Below, piece by piece: positions 44,806 through 53,231 of a stretch of DNA of 64,000 nt (positions are counted from its first letter, which is position 1; each line of letters starts with the position of its first letter). Under the pieces are notes generated by a model. It was given only the letters and a program-made list of their open reading frames with translations, was not told where the DNA came from and made no database searches. Source of the DNA: Enterococcus ureilyticus (GTDB lineage Bacteria; Bacillota; Bacilli; Lactobacillales; Enterococcaceae); contig NZ_MIKC01000023.1 of the NCBI RefSeq assembly GCF_001730315.1, positions 1 through 64,000 of the forward strand, read 5' to 3'. The translations under genes and the position numbers were made by a program.

Positions 44806-45936
44806 CTATTCTATTATAATATCGATTTGAACGATTTCACTTTGTGTTCCAATCCGCATTGGCGGTCCCCATGTCCCAACACCAGAAGAGACTATCACCT
44901 GTGGGCTATTTTCATTTTTACGATAGTAACCATAGTCCACAATAAAATACGCTTTTGTTACTAAGCTGAATGGAAATATTTGCCCTTGATGGGTATGGCC
45001 TGAAAGAATCAACTCATTTGATTGCTCATATTCTTCTAGGTTAGAGGGTTGATGATCTAAGATAATTTTTGGTAGTTGGTTTCCGACTTTTTCAAATTGA
45101 TCTTGCAGACTTTCTCTAGTGCCATCTTGTGAACCGATCGGTCGGCTATCTTTGCGACCGACAACCAATAGTTCTTCACCAACAACTGTCATTTCATCTT
45201 CTAACAAAGTAATTTTTGCTGATTGAACTAACTCTTTCATCTTTTCAAAGCTTGCTCCAGCATCATGATTGCCCCAACACATGTAGGTACCATAAACAGA
45301 AGACAGTCGACTAAGCTGTTTTTCCATGCTCTTTGCATCTTGTAATGCTTGATAATTACCATCAAACAAATCACCGGAAATAAAAATAATATCTGGCTGC
45401 AGTTGATTGATTTTTGTGACAATTTTTTCTAATTTCTTAACGTCATTAACATAGCCTAGGTGCACATCGCTAATCAAAACGGCCTTTATTTTTTGGGACT
45501 TACCGTCTGTTGGTTTATCGATTGTTACTTGATAATTCACTGTCTTGATTTGTTGCGCTTGCCATGAACCATACCAAAATAAAACAACTGTTACAGCTAG
45601 TGCAATTATCCAAATAAGCAACTCATTTTTTGATTGAATCATTGTGTTTTTTTTAGTTATTTTAAGGATCAAATCAGTTATCCCAAAACTAACTAACGAT
45701 AAAAACCAGTACGACAACCAGTAACTGCCGATTTTCCCAACCACACCGCCAACATTTCCATTAAACACTAATAATGTCACTAAGGCTGCAATAGCCAATA
45801 AACCAATGATTCCCCATAAGATCCCTGGATATTTAAACCATACAAAATACTCTAAAATAGTCAGAAATTTTCTACCAATATAGTAGTTCCCTAAAAGGAA
45901 TAATCCAGTAATGCCTAGAAAGGCTAATTTATTCAT
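44806..45936 (-). CDS. Membrane-bound metallophosphoesterase (YkuE/YaeI-like)
   Basis: A 376-aa protein with four N-terminal membrane helices (about residues 1-120) and a calcineurin-like domain: LISDVHLGYVND, FISGDLFDG, CWGNHDAGAS and LSGHTHQGQIFPF. Relatives act on lipids such as UDP-diacylglucosamine-type headgroups or modified peptidoglycan. The ATG at 45936 follows GAGGGG and overlaps the psd stop by 8 bases, so it is coupled to phospholipid synthesis, which suggests a lipid substrate. Confidence 0.88.
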   Translation of the reverse strand: MNKLAFLGITGLFLLGNYYIGRKFLTILEYFVWFKYPGILWGIIGLLAIAALVTLLVFNGNVGGVVGKIGSYWLSYWFLSLVSFGITDLILKITKKNTMIQSKNELLIWIIALAVTVVLFWYGSWQAQQIKTVNYQVTIDKPTDGKSQKIKAVLISDVHLGYVNDVKKLEKIVTKINQLQPDIIFISGDLFDGNYQALQDAKSMEKQLSRLSSVYGTYMCWGNHDAGASFEKMKELVQSAKITLLEDEMTVVGEELLVVGRKDSRPIGSQDGTRESLQDQFEKVGNQLPKIILDHQPSNLEEYEQSNELILSGHTHQGQIFPFSLVTKAYFIVDYGYYRKNENSPQVIVSSGVGTWGPPMRIGTQSEIVQIDIIIE

Positions 45937-46798
45937 TATTCCCCTCTCTCTTTTCACCTATCACCTGACCAAAATCGACGATCGTTTCACGATTATTTTC
46001 GGTGTTAAGCCAAATTTCAGGATCGATTCGCACTTGATGTTCTTGAAATAATAGAATCACTGTTGATCCGCCAAATTCAAACCACCCTTTTTTCTCAAAA
46101 CGATGACACTTTCCTGATTTTTTTAAGTTTTTGATCTTGCCGACCATTAAAGCACCTACTTCGATCTGTATGATTTTCCCAAAGTTTTTGGTTTCAATCA
46201 CCGTAACTTCTCTGGCGTTTCTAGAAAAAACGGGCTCATTATGGATTGCTACTGGTTGAACTGTGTGGAATACACCCGAAATTTTCTGTTGTTCGAGAAT
46301 CGTTCCTTCATCAATAAAATAATAATGATGATAGTCATCCGGTGTTAAACGAAAAATGACAGCACTACCGCCTTGCCATTCATCAGCAAGGCTTGTGTTA
46401 TCAAGTAACTCTGAAAGAGCATATTCAGAATGTTTCACATTAAACGTTCGTTTTTTACTGATTGGATAAACGGTGACTTTAGCATCACACGGCGCACATA
46501 AAAATGCTTCCTCTTCAGTCAGTAGACGTGCTTCAGGTCTGATCTCCCGCATAAAGAAATGGTTGAACGAAGTGTACTCTTCAGCTATGTAGTCTTCAAC
46601 TTGGAGTTTGTTTTTCTTGATGAAGCGGGGAATCATTCCTTTTGAGAGCGGGCTATTTAAATAAGCCCCAGCCACTTTGGTCAGCGGAGGCTGGATGCAT
46701 CCCTTTAATAGAAGACGTCCTACTGGATTTTTATATAGAAAAGTCAATAAATGACTTCCGCTTTCTGAAATAGACACTGTTTTAAAGCGTTTTTCCAT
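45929..46798 (-). CDS. psd: Phosphatidylserine decarboxylase proenzyme
   Basis: Converts phosphatidylserine to phosphatidylethanolamine at the membrane. 289 aa with FRLTPDDYHHYYFIDEG, HNEPVFSRNAREV and the self-cleavage site FGGST, where S245 becomes the pyruvoyl group. AAAGGAG precedes the ATG. It lies 22 bases after pssA and overlaps the phosphoesterase gene. A PE pathway is not typical of E. faecalis. Confidence 0.92.
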   Translation of the reverse strand: MEKRFKTVSISESGSHLLTFLYKNPVGRLLLKGCIQPPLTKVAGAYLNSPLSKGMIPRFIKKNKLQVEDYIAEEYTSFNHFFMREIRPEARLLTEEEAFLCAPCDAKVTVYPISKKRTFNVKHSEYALSELLDNTSLADEWQGGSAVIFRLTPDDYHHYYFIDEGTILEQQKISGVFHTVQPVAIHNEPVFSRNAREVTVIETKNFGKIIQIEVGALMVGKIKNLKKSGKCHRFEKKGWFEFGGSTVILLFQEHQVRIDPEIWLNTENNRETIVDFGQVIGEKREGNNE

Positions 46799-46819
46799 GT
46801 CTTTACTCCTTTGAAAAGT

Positions 46820-47425
46820 TTAGCGAATAATAAAGGCGACAATTGCACCTACGAATGCCCCAAAAGCTAGCTTTCTAGGATCGACTTTTTTGATTTTCAC
46901 TTTTGAAATAAATAAAAAACCAATGACGAGTAAGGCTGCTGGATAAACTAAGGCGATCGCAATATGCAATCTACCCGCAATAAAGAATAACAAAGGTATC
47001 AGTGCAGCACTGCTTGTCACGGGTAAGCCTTCATAATATTCACGACGATCACACGTCTGTTCTTTTCGTTCCATTTCAGTCACATTATAATGTGCCAAAC
47101 GAATCAACGCAGCTAAAATATAAAATACAAATAATGGCAAATAAATCCCTTGCGTCAAACCAGATGCATACCCTAAAACAGTCGGAAAAACCCCGAAACT
47201 GATCAAATCAGCTAATGAATCGATTTGAATACCGTAGCACATTTCACTTTTTGTCCGCTCTTTCATATTCGCAACAAAGCCATCAAACATATCACAAATA
47301 CCTGACAAGACTAAACAAAAAATTGCTTCAACGATATGCTGGGTTAATGCTAAATACATACCAACTATAGAAAAAACTGCATTTCCATAGGTTAGAATAA
47401 CTGTGTAATCATAAATACCAATCAT
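46820..47425 (-). CDS. pssA: CDP-diacylglycerol-serine O-phosphatidyltransferase
   Basis: Makes phosphatidylserine from CDP-diacylglycerol and serine in the membrane. 201 aa, about six helices. The CDP-alcohol motif is CDMFDGFVANMKERTKSEM, followed by YGIQIDSLADLISFG, with all four Asp present; the Arg normally after the Ala (DG-x2-AR) is Asn here. First gene of the pssA-psd-phosphoesterase unit. Confidence 0.9.
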   Translation of the reverse strand: MIGIYDYTVILTYGNAVFSIVGMYLALTQHIVEAIFCLVLSGICDMFDGFVANMKERTKSEMCYGIQIDSLADLISFGVFPTVLGYASGLTQGIYLPLFVFYILAALIRLAHYNVTEMERKEQTCDRREYYEGLPVTSSAALIPLLFFIAGRLHIAIALVYPAALLVIGFLFISKVKIKKVDPRKLAFGAFVGAIVAFIIR

Positions 47426-47589
47426 ACTTTTTGTTCCCCAATCCTTTTTTCATTTAGTATTACTATATCATTAAAAGAGCAGAAATTGGGAAATTTTTTC
47501 AGATTTCATGTGATTTTTAGTGTCTCATATGTTTTATTCTTCCTTTATTCTCTACTCCTTTTCGCAAATCAAATGTGCCATAAAAAAAC

Positions 47590-47653
47590 AAAAAGCCTCT
47601 TTAATATAGCAGTGAAAAATACATTCTATCTGCTATGTTTAAAGAGACTTTTT
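47590..47653 (-). terminator. Terminator of the ylbF-like gene
   Basis: AAAAAGCCTCTTTAATATAGCAG pairs with the complementary stretch ending GTTTAAAGAGACTTTTT around 17 bases, with a T-run on the minus strand. Confidence 0.85.
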
Positions 47654-47666
47654 ACAATTTAATCAA

Positions 47667-48008
47667 TTAATCGTTATACAAATCACGAATCGGTGTCATG
47701 ATAATACGGTTCAAATCATTCACAATCAAGCTAAATGCTTGTTCTTTTTGCATCAATTGGTTGATGACCTCTGCTTTTTGAACCTCTGTTGCTAACGCTT
47801 GCGCTTTTTCAGCATCTTCTTCTGAAAATTCTTCGCCACGCATTTGTTTTTCTTGTAAACCTTGTTGGAACGTTTGGAATTCTTTGAATAAAGTGTATGC
47901 TTCTTCGTCTGCTTTCACTTCAGCGTAAGCTTGTTCCAAGGCTTTAAACTCTTCCATCTCACGGATTTCGCGTTCTACTTGATTAGCTGTATCATAAATA
48001 TTACTCAT
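47667..48008 (-). CDS. YlbF/YmcA-family regulator
   Basis: A 113-aa helical protein ([59 protein letters not shown]) of the YlbF/YmcA family. In Bacillus these proteins form a complex with YaaT that supports RNase Y-dependent mRNA maturation, biofilm formation and competence. It follows the PBP gene by about 70 bases. Confidence 0.85.
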   Translation of the reverse strand: MSNIYDTANQVEREIREMEEFKALEQAYAEVKADEEAYTLFKEFQTFQQGLQEKQMRGEEFSEEDAEKAQALATEVQKAEVINQLMQKEQAFSLIVNDLNRIIMTPIRDLYND

Positions 48009-48076
48009 TCAATCTCCCTCGTTTCTATAAATTCTTCTCTTTGATTGTACCATTCTTTGATTCGTTTTCAAACCGA

Positions 48077-50236
48077 TTATTCTCCTGTTAAACCACCAAA
48101 GAAGTCTTTCAAGCCATTTTTCGCATTGTCCCAACCTTCTTTGATTTTGCCGCCGATATCTTTGGCACCTTCTTTAACTTGACCACCGATATCTTTCACA
48201 CTATCTTGCCAATCATTAGTATTTCCTGCTGGAACTGCTCCAGCTTCTTGTACGATCCCACCTGTCGCATAAGCATCTGCTACAGTGAATGGTGTTTGCG
48301 CTGTATACGGCATGATCCCTTGTGCTTGACTACTAAAGACAGTTGAAGCATGCGTGGCACTACTTCCTTGTAAATAGTGACTTTCACTTGTTTGTTCAAA
48401 ACCAAGCCATGTTGCAATCACTACATCCGGTGTATAGCCGACAACCCATTGGTCATTCGTTTTATCTGTATCAAAATTGGTCTCTGTCGTTCCAGTCTTA
48501 CCAGCCATGACATAACCAGCCGGATCAGCATTGATCCCTGTTCCCGAACTAAAGACACCTAGAAGCATACTCGTCATTTGATCCGCTGTATCTTTTGTGA
48601 TGATTTGTTTTGTTTTAGCATTTGTATTATCTTCGATCACAGCACCTGTTGAGTCAACGATTTTAGTAATCAAGTGAGCCTCTGACTGAGCGCCACCAGT
48701 TGCAAATGGACTGTAAGCATTCGCCATCGTCAACGGTGAAACACCCGTTTTCAATCCACCTAAAGCTAATCCATAATATTTATCTTCGCTCGCTAATGGG
48801 ATCCCAAATTTTTGTGTCTTTTCAAAGCCTTTATCCAACCCTATTTTATGCAACGTCCAAACAGCAGGTAGATTCAAACTTTCTCCTAATGCTTGATACA
48901 TTGGGACTTCACCACTATTTGTGCGGCTATAGTTTTCTGCTGGGTAATAATCTTGCGGTTGATCTTCTAAAATACTATCTGGTTTCATTCCAGTTTCCAA
49001 TGCCGGTGTGTACACCGAAATTGGTTTCAAGGATGAACCAGGAGAACGTTTTGTTTGAGTGGCAAAGTTAAAACCACGATACACATGCTCGCCTCGTCCG
49101 CCAACTACTCCTTGTACGCCACCCGTTTTAGGATCAAGGGCAACTGATCCACTTTGAACCACTGCACCATCTTCTGCATTCGGTGGGAATAGGGCATCAT
49201 TGTCATATGTCTGCTGCATCGCTGTTTGATAATTTTGATCTAATGCTGTATAGATTTTATAGCCTTTATTTAATAAGTCTTCCTCTTTCATCCCATACTT
49301 ATTCACTGCTTCATCAATCACTGCATCAAAGTAATAAGGATAGCGATAATCGGAGTTTTTATCTGAATAATTATCAGCTAGCATACTATTCATATCCACC
49401 CCTGCTTGAGCATCGGCTTCACCTTGAGATAATTTGCCATTATCAACCATTAATTGTAACACTGTATTACGACGATTTACCGCATTCTCCAAGTAATCAA
49501 GTGGATTGTAAATACCTGGTCCTTTCAACATACCAACTAAAGTTGCTGCTTGACCTACTGTTAATTCACTGGCGCTGACAGCAAAATAGCGATGTGAAGC
49601 ATCTTCAATTCCCCAAACCCCATTACCAAAGTAGGAATTATTCAGATACATTTCTAAAATCTGCTGTTTATCATATTTTTTCTCGATTTCGATCGCTAAA
49701 AATAGTTCTCTTGCTTTACGTGTCATTGTTTGTTCTTGTGTGAGGTAGGCATTTTTGGCTAGCTGCTGAGTGATCGTACTTCCTCCGCCGCCTCCACCAA
49801 TTTTACCAAAACTAAGTTTTCCGACTACCGCCCGAAAAAGTCCTTTGATATCATACCCATGGTGGGTCTCAAAATTTCGATCCTCAGTTGAAATTAACGC
49901 GTCTTTCACATAGGGAGAAATTTGATCGATCGTGACGAAGGTTCCTTTTTGCCCAAATAATTTCCCTGCTTCATCGCCATTTTTATCATAAATAACGGTA
50001 GATTCCTCTAATCCTTTTTTCAAAGCACCGACATTTGCAGATTTAGCCAACGTAAATAAATAAATGCTGGCAATGAGAACAACAAGCATCCCTAATAGCA
50101 AAATAATTTTATTAATTTGATATTTTTTCCAAATCCGCTTACGCCAGTGATGAAAACGGACAAGATACGGTTTGATCCACGTCCAAAAACGTTGGAAACC
50201 AGATTTTATTTTTTCCATAATTGTTTTAAAGTCCAT
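48077..50236 (-). CDS. pbp2A: Class A penicillin-binding protein (PBP2A-like)
   Basis: Bifunctional peptidoglycan synthase, 719 aa, with a cytosolic basic tail, a membrane helix (about 42-66), a GT51 glycosyltransferase domain (ISTEDRNFETHHGYDIKG, GGSTITQQLAKNAYL) and a transpeptidase domain with SSLK (SPGSSLKPI), SLN and KTG (AGKTGTTET). The C-terminal ~50 residues have helical repeats with KDIGGQVKEGAKDIGGKIKE. The neighbourhood resembles that of E. faecalis pbp2A. AGGGAG precedes the ATG. Confidence 0.92.
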   Translation of the reverse strand: MDFKTIMEKIKSGFQRFWTWIKPYLVRFHHWRKRIWKKYQINKIILLLGMLVVLIASIYLFTLAKSANVGALKKGLEESTVIYDKNGDEAGKLFGQKGTFVTIDQISPYVKDALISTEDRNFETHHGYDIKGLFRAVVGKLSFGKIGGGGGGSTITQQLAKNAYLTQEQTMTRKARELFLAIEIEKKYDKQQILEMYLNNSYFGNGVWGIEDASHRYFAVSASELTVGQAATLVGMLKGPGIYNPLDYLENAVNRRNTVLQLMVDNGKLSQGEADAQAGVDMNSMLADNYSDKNSDYRYPYYFDAVIDEAVNKYGMKEEDLLNKGYKIYTALDQNYQTAMQQTYDNDALFPPNAEDGAVVQSGSVALDPKTGGVQGVVGGRGEHVYRGFNFATQTKRSPGSSLKPISVYTPALETGMKPDSILEDQPQDYYPAENYSRTNSGEVPMYQALGESLNLPAVWTLHKIGLDKGFEKTQKFGIPLASEDKYYGLALGGLKTGVSPLTMANAYSPFATGGAQSEAHLITKIVDSTGAVIEDNTNAKTKQIITKDTADQMTSMLLGVFSSGTGINADPAGYVMAGKTGTTETNFDTDKTNDQWVVGYTPDVVIATWLGFEQTSESHYLQGSSATHASTVFSSQAQGIMPYTAQTPFTVADAYATGGIVQEAGAVPAGNTNDWQDSVKDIGGQVKEGAKDIGGKIKEGWDNAKNGLKDFFGGLTGE

Positions 50237-50522
50237 AGTGCTCCCTCTTTATATAAAAGTTTCTAAGCTATTTTAACATAATTTAGCATTTAGATTCATC
50301 CAGCTTTAGCATGAATTATGCACAGAGATCATGTTTTGCCTATTTTAGCATGCTTTTCTTTTAATTTTATGTAGAAAAGCTTAAGAATCTGTCAAGAAAA
50401 TAAAAATTCTTAAGAATATACTACGGATCGAGCTTATTAGTTAGAATATAAAAAAAAGTTTCTCCTCTTAATGATTTCTTTAGAAAAAAGTTACAATTTC
50501 AAATAAATTAGGGCAAAGAAAA

Positions 50523-50550
50523 TTCATATTTAGTTTGTATTATATATATA
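50523..50550 (+). promoter_or_regulatory. Candidate promoter of the first small RNA
   Basis: TTCATA, 16 bases, TATATA. This segment is conserved in the second copy at about 51817-51844, although the DNA further upstream is only partly alike. Confidence 0.45.
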
Positions 50551-50552
50551 TA

Positions 50553-50634
50553 CCAACAAACAACCCTAACAAAACACTTTTTCATTTTTTAACTCCTTTC
50601 CCACTCTTCCCCAAAGAGTGGGTCTTTTTTTATT
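50553..50634 (+). ncRNA. Probable small regulatory RNA, copy 1
   Basis: About 80 bases with no start codon: a CA-rich 5' end (ACCAACAAACAACCCTAAC), an unstructured middle TTTAACTCCTTTCCC, and a perfect terminator CCCACTCTT-CCCCA-AAGAGTGGG with a T-run. ACTCCTTT is the complement of the AAAGGAGT ribosome site used by many genes here, so it could block translation by pairing. A second copy is at 51846-51924. No named family was recognised. Confidence 0.6.
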
Positions 50635-50746
50635 TCGAGAAAATTTTCAAATAAGTGAGTAAAAAAGTGAAACTGATACCTAGATAGCTATCTCTAGCCA
50701 CTCTCACTGTGACTTTTGATTTTTTTATGCTACACTTTTCCCGAAA

Positions 50747-50760
50747 TGTAAACGTTTCAA
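50747..50760 (+). promoter_or_regulatory. cre-like site upstream of the endoglycosidase gene
   Basis: TGTAAACGTTTCAA is close to the cre palindrome TGWAANCGNTNWCA, deviating at its 3' end. It lies just after an extended -10 (TGCTACACT, 50727-50735), where CcpA would block transcription. Confidence 0.45.
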
Positions 50761-50784
50761 AAAAAATCGAAGAGGAGTGTTTTT

Positions 50785-51741
50785 ATGTCTAAGAAGTTAA
50801 CATTTTTGCTGATCCCAATTTTTATTTTACTAAGTTTTAGTCTGTTGCCTAACCAATCAAATGCTATAGAGGCTAATCCAGAAGATCCGATTATGATGGC
50901 CTATTATCGTACCTGGCGCGATATTACCATGCCTCATGATGCAAACTCCACTTTACCTGATCAAAATGTAACTGCGATGACAGATATTCCAGAAGGAGTA
51001 GATATTGTCTCTGTCTTCCATTATGTCAACCCAGGGACGAATCAACAGAAATTCTGGGACACCCTGAAAACTACTTATGTTCCACTATTGCACGCCAGAG
51101 GAACACGTGTCATTCGGACAATTGATATTAGAGAAGTTTGGAATGTTCCACATACAGGTGTTACCCCGACAACAGCTGAGTATGAACGCCATGCACAACA
51201 ATTAATTGATACTTATCTAACACCCTGGAACTTAGATGGACTGGACGTCGATATGGAATCTAGCTTGACCGCCCAGCAAGAAGAAATGGCTGTGGGTACG
51301 TTCAAAGCATTATCGAAACAATTAGGTCCAAAGGCCAATACAGGGAAACTATTGATTTATGATACAAATAAAGACAATCATTCTTTATTTAAAAAAACTG
51401 CTTCTTATTTTGATTATTTATTTGTCCAAGCTTATGGCCGCTCTGCTGCATCTTTGGATAATACTTGGAATACGTATAAAACTTCGATCATCCCACAACA
51501 ATTTCTCCCTGGAATCTCTTTCCCCGAAGAACAAGACCAGAATCGGTGGAATGATACTGTAGACCCTTATCAAACAAGTCGCGCTTATTCTTATGCAAAG
51601 TGGCATCCAAAAGATGGACAAAAAGGGGGCATGTTTGTTTACGCCATTGATCGAGATGGCAAACAATTTGGTGATGATACAATCACAAAAACTGATTTTA
51701 GCTGGACGAAACGTTTGATTAATACGATGAATGGTCAATAG
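50785..51741 (+). CDS. Secreted endo-beta-N-acetylglucosaminidase, GH18 (EfEndo18A-like)
   Basis: A 318-aa secreted enzyme: signal peptide MSKKLTFLLIPIFILLSFSL to about residue 27, then a GH18 barrel. The catalytic motif DGLDVDMES holds D151, D154, D156 and the acid E158. Size and sequence style (DPIMMAYYRTWRDITMP) follow the E. faecalis enzyme that cuts high-mannose N-glycans between the core GlcNAc residues, releasing sugar for growth. AGAGGAG precedes the ATG. Two copies of a small RNA flank the gene, and a cre-like site suggests catabolite control. Confidence 0.88.
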   Translation: MSKKLTFLLIPIFILLSFSLLPNQSNAIEANPEDPIMMAYYRTWRDITMPHDANSTLPDQNVTAMTDIPEGVDIVSVFHYVNPGTNQQKFWDTLKTTYVPLLHARGTRVIRTIDIREVWNVPHTGVTPTTAEYERHAQQLIDTYLTPWNLDGLDVDMESSLTAQQEEMAVGTFKALSKQLGPKANTGKLLIYDTNKDNHSLFKKTASYFDYLFVQAYGRSAASLDNTWNTYKTSIIPQQFLPGISFPEEQDQNRWNDTVDPYQTSRAYSYAKWHPKDGQKGGMFVYAIDRDGKQFGDDTITKTDFSWTKRLINTMNGQ

Positions 51742-51845
51742 TTAACCGTTTTGTGAAAAACTTAAACACTTCTTTAGAAAAAATTTACAGTTTTGAATCA
51801 ATTAATACACAAAAAATTCATATTTTATTTGTATTATATATGTAT

Positions 51846-51924
51846 ACCAACAAACAACCCTAACAAAACACTTTTTCATTTTTTAACTCCTTTTCCCACT
51901 CTTCCCCAAAGAGTGGGTATTTTG
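51846..51924 (+). ncRNA. Probable small regulatory RNA, copy 2
   Basis: Nearly identical to the RNA at 50553-50634: same 5' end, same TTTAACTCCTTTTCCC middle, and hairpin CCCACTC-TTCCCCAAA-GAGTGGG (51895-51917) with the tail TATTTTGTT. The promoter-like box upstream is also shared. Confidence 0.6.
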
Positions 51925-51929
51925 TTGCG

Positions 51930-52326
51930 AATCACTGCGATTGGCAATGACAGAGCAGATGATGAGCAATACTTGGCGAACGCAGTGAGCGAAGTTTCAT
52001 CACTTGTGAATCACCATAATTAACTATATTAAAGCAGATCAGACGCAATACCTGGCACGTTTCATTACTTGTGAATCACCAATCTTCTTAAACTAAATAA
52101 CGATAGACAACTTTAAAAAGAACAGCAAACTTTAAAAATTGGTCAATTGCTGCGAATCGCAAAGAACAACCTGATCAATGGCCCATAGAAAAGTTACTCC
52201 TTTCCAGTAATCCGTTTCAAAAATTAACTTCTGCTTCCTCTACCGATTTAATTCCATCTAACCACTTGAACTTATCCCTTCATTTGTTAAACTATGAGAG
52301 AACGCTATTGAAAAGGTGGAAAACAA
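51930..52326. repeat. Gene-free spacer with a short direct repeat
   Basis: No gene is convincing. GTTTCATYACTTGTGAATCACCA occurs at about 51994-52016 and again near 52058-52080 with one difference, and related bits (GCGAATCAC, GCGAATCGC) are scattered. It may be decayed mobile or coding DNA. Confidence 0.35.
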
Positions 52327-53187
52327 ATGGAATTATCCATCCAGTTACCTAAGAATTTTAAAGAACAAACAGTCCGAGAACTGCTTGAACAAGAATGGTT
52401 AGTCCCTCGTAAAGTCCGACATTTTTTGCGCACTCGAAAAAATGTCTCGATTAACGGATCGTCTGCACTGTTTCATTTCCCTGTAAAAAATGGGGATATT
52501 GTTACTTTAAAGTTTGAATCAGAAGACTATCCAACACCTACGATTCTTCTAGGAAATACCGCGAATATTGATGTTTTATTTGAAGATGAACAGTTGATTA
52601 TTTTGAATAAACCGATAGGAATGAAAACTCATCCTAACCAACCTGATGAAAATGATACACTACTCAATCATTTAGCTGCTTATTTGGCACCGAAAAAACA
52701 AATTCCATATGTGGTGCATCGTTTAGACAAAGAAACAAGTGGTGCGATTTTATTTGCTAAAAATCCTTTTGTACTTCCCATTTTAGGACGTCTATTAGAA
52801 AGTAAACAAATCTATCGACGTTACCAAGCGGTGATTTCGGGAAATTTAGCCAACTCTTTGACTATTCGTAAAAAAATTGGCCGTGATCGACATGATCGGC
52901 GCAAACGTGTGATTGATGAGCAACGTGGCGATCTGGCAATTACGCATGTTGAAGTTGATTCTTATGTAAAAAAGGTGAATCTGACAACACTCTATTGCAT
53001 TTTAGAAACTGGCCGAACCCATCAAATCCGTGTACATTTGGCAAGTATAGGGCACCCAATCATTGGTGATCCTTTGTACCATCCAAAACCTACTGGGCGT
53101 TTGATGCTTCATGCTTATGAATTACACCTAACCCATCCATTTACTGGAGAAGTGATTGCAGCAATTGCTGAACCTAGTTTATGGTAA
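52327..53187 (+). CDS. RluA-family rRNA/tRNA pseudouridine synthase
   Basis: Isomerises uridine to pseudouridine in RNA. A 286-aa cytosolic enzyme with a degenerate S4-like N-terminus (VPRKVRHFLRTRKNVSINGS), the catalytic motif VVHRLDKETSGAILFAKN and GRTHQIRVHLASIGHPIIGD. It is one of several RluA/RluD paralogues usual in Firmicutes, so the target base cannot be fixed. GGTGG precedes the ATG. Confidence 0.9.
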   Translation: MELSIQLPKNFKEQTVRELLEQEWLVPRKVRHFLRTRKNVSINGSSALFHFPVKNGDIVTLKFESEDYPTPTILLGNTANIDVLFEDEQLIILNKPIGMKTHPNQPDENDTLLNHLAAYLAPKKQIPYVVHRLDKETSGAILFAKNPFVLPILGRLLESKQIYRRYQAVISGNLANSLTIRKKIGRDRHDRRKRVIDEQRGDLAITHVEVDSYVKKVNLTTLYCILETGRTHQIRVHLASIGHPIIGDPLYHPKPTGRLMLHAYELHLTHPFTGEVIAAIAEPSLW

Positions 53188-53190
53188 ATG

Positions 53191-53230
53191 AAAAGCTAGG
53201 AAGAACACAAATGTTCTTTCCTAGCTTTTT
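53191..53230. terminator. Terminator between the pseudouridine synthase and phosphomutase genes
   Basis: AAAAGCTAGGAAGAACA and TGTTCTTTCCTAGCTTTTT pair with a 3-4 base loop. It works for the plus-strand gene and plausibly also for the convergent minus-strand gene. Confidence 0.88.
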
Positions 53231-53231
53231 A

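Noticed and set aside
51793-52023. 76-codon plus-strand frame after the endoglycosidase
   Set aside because: It spans the second small RNA and its terminator and has no ribosome site.
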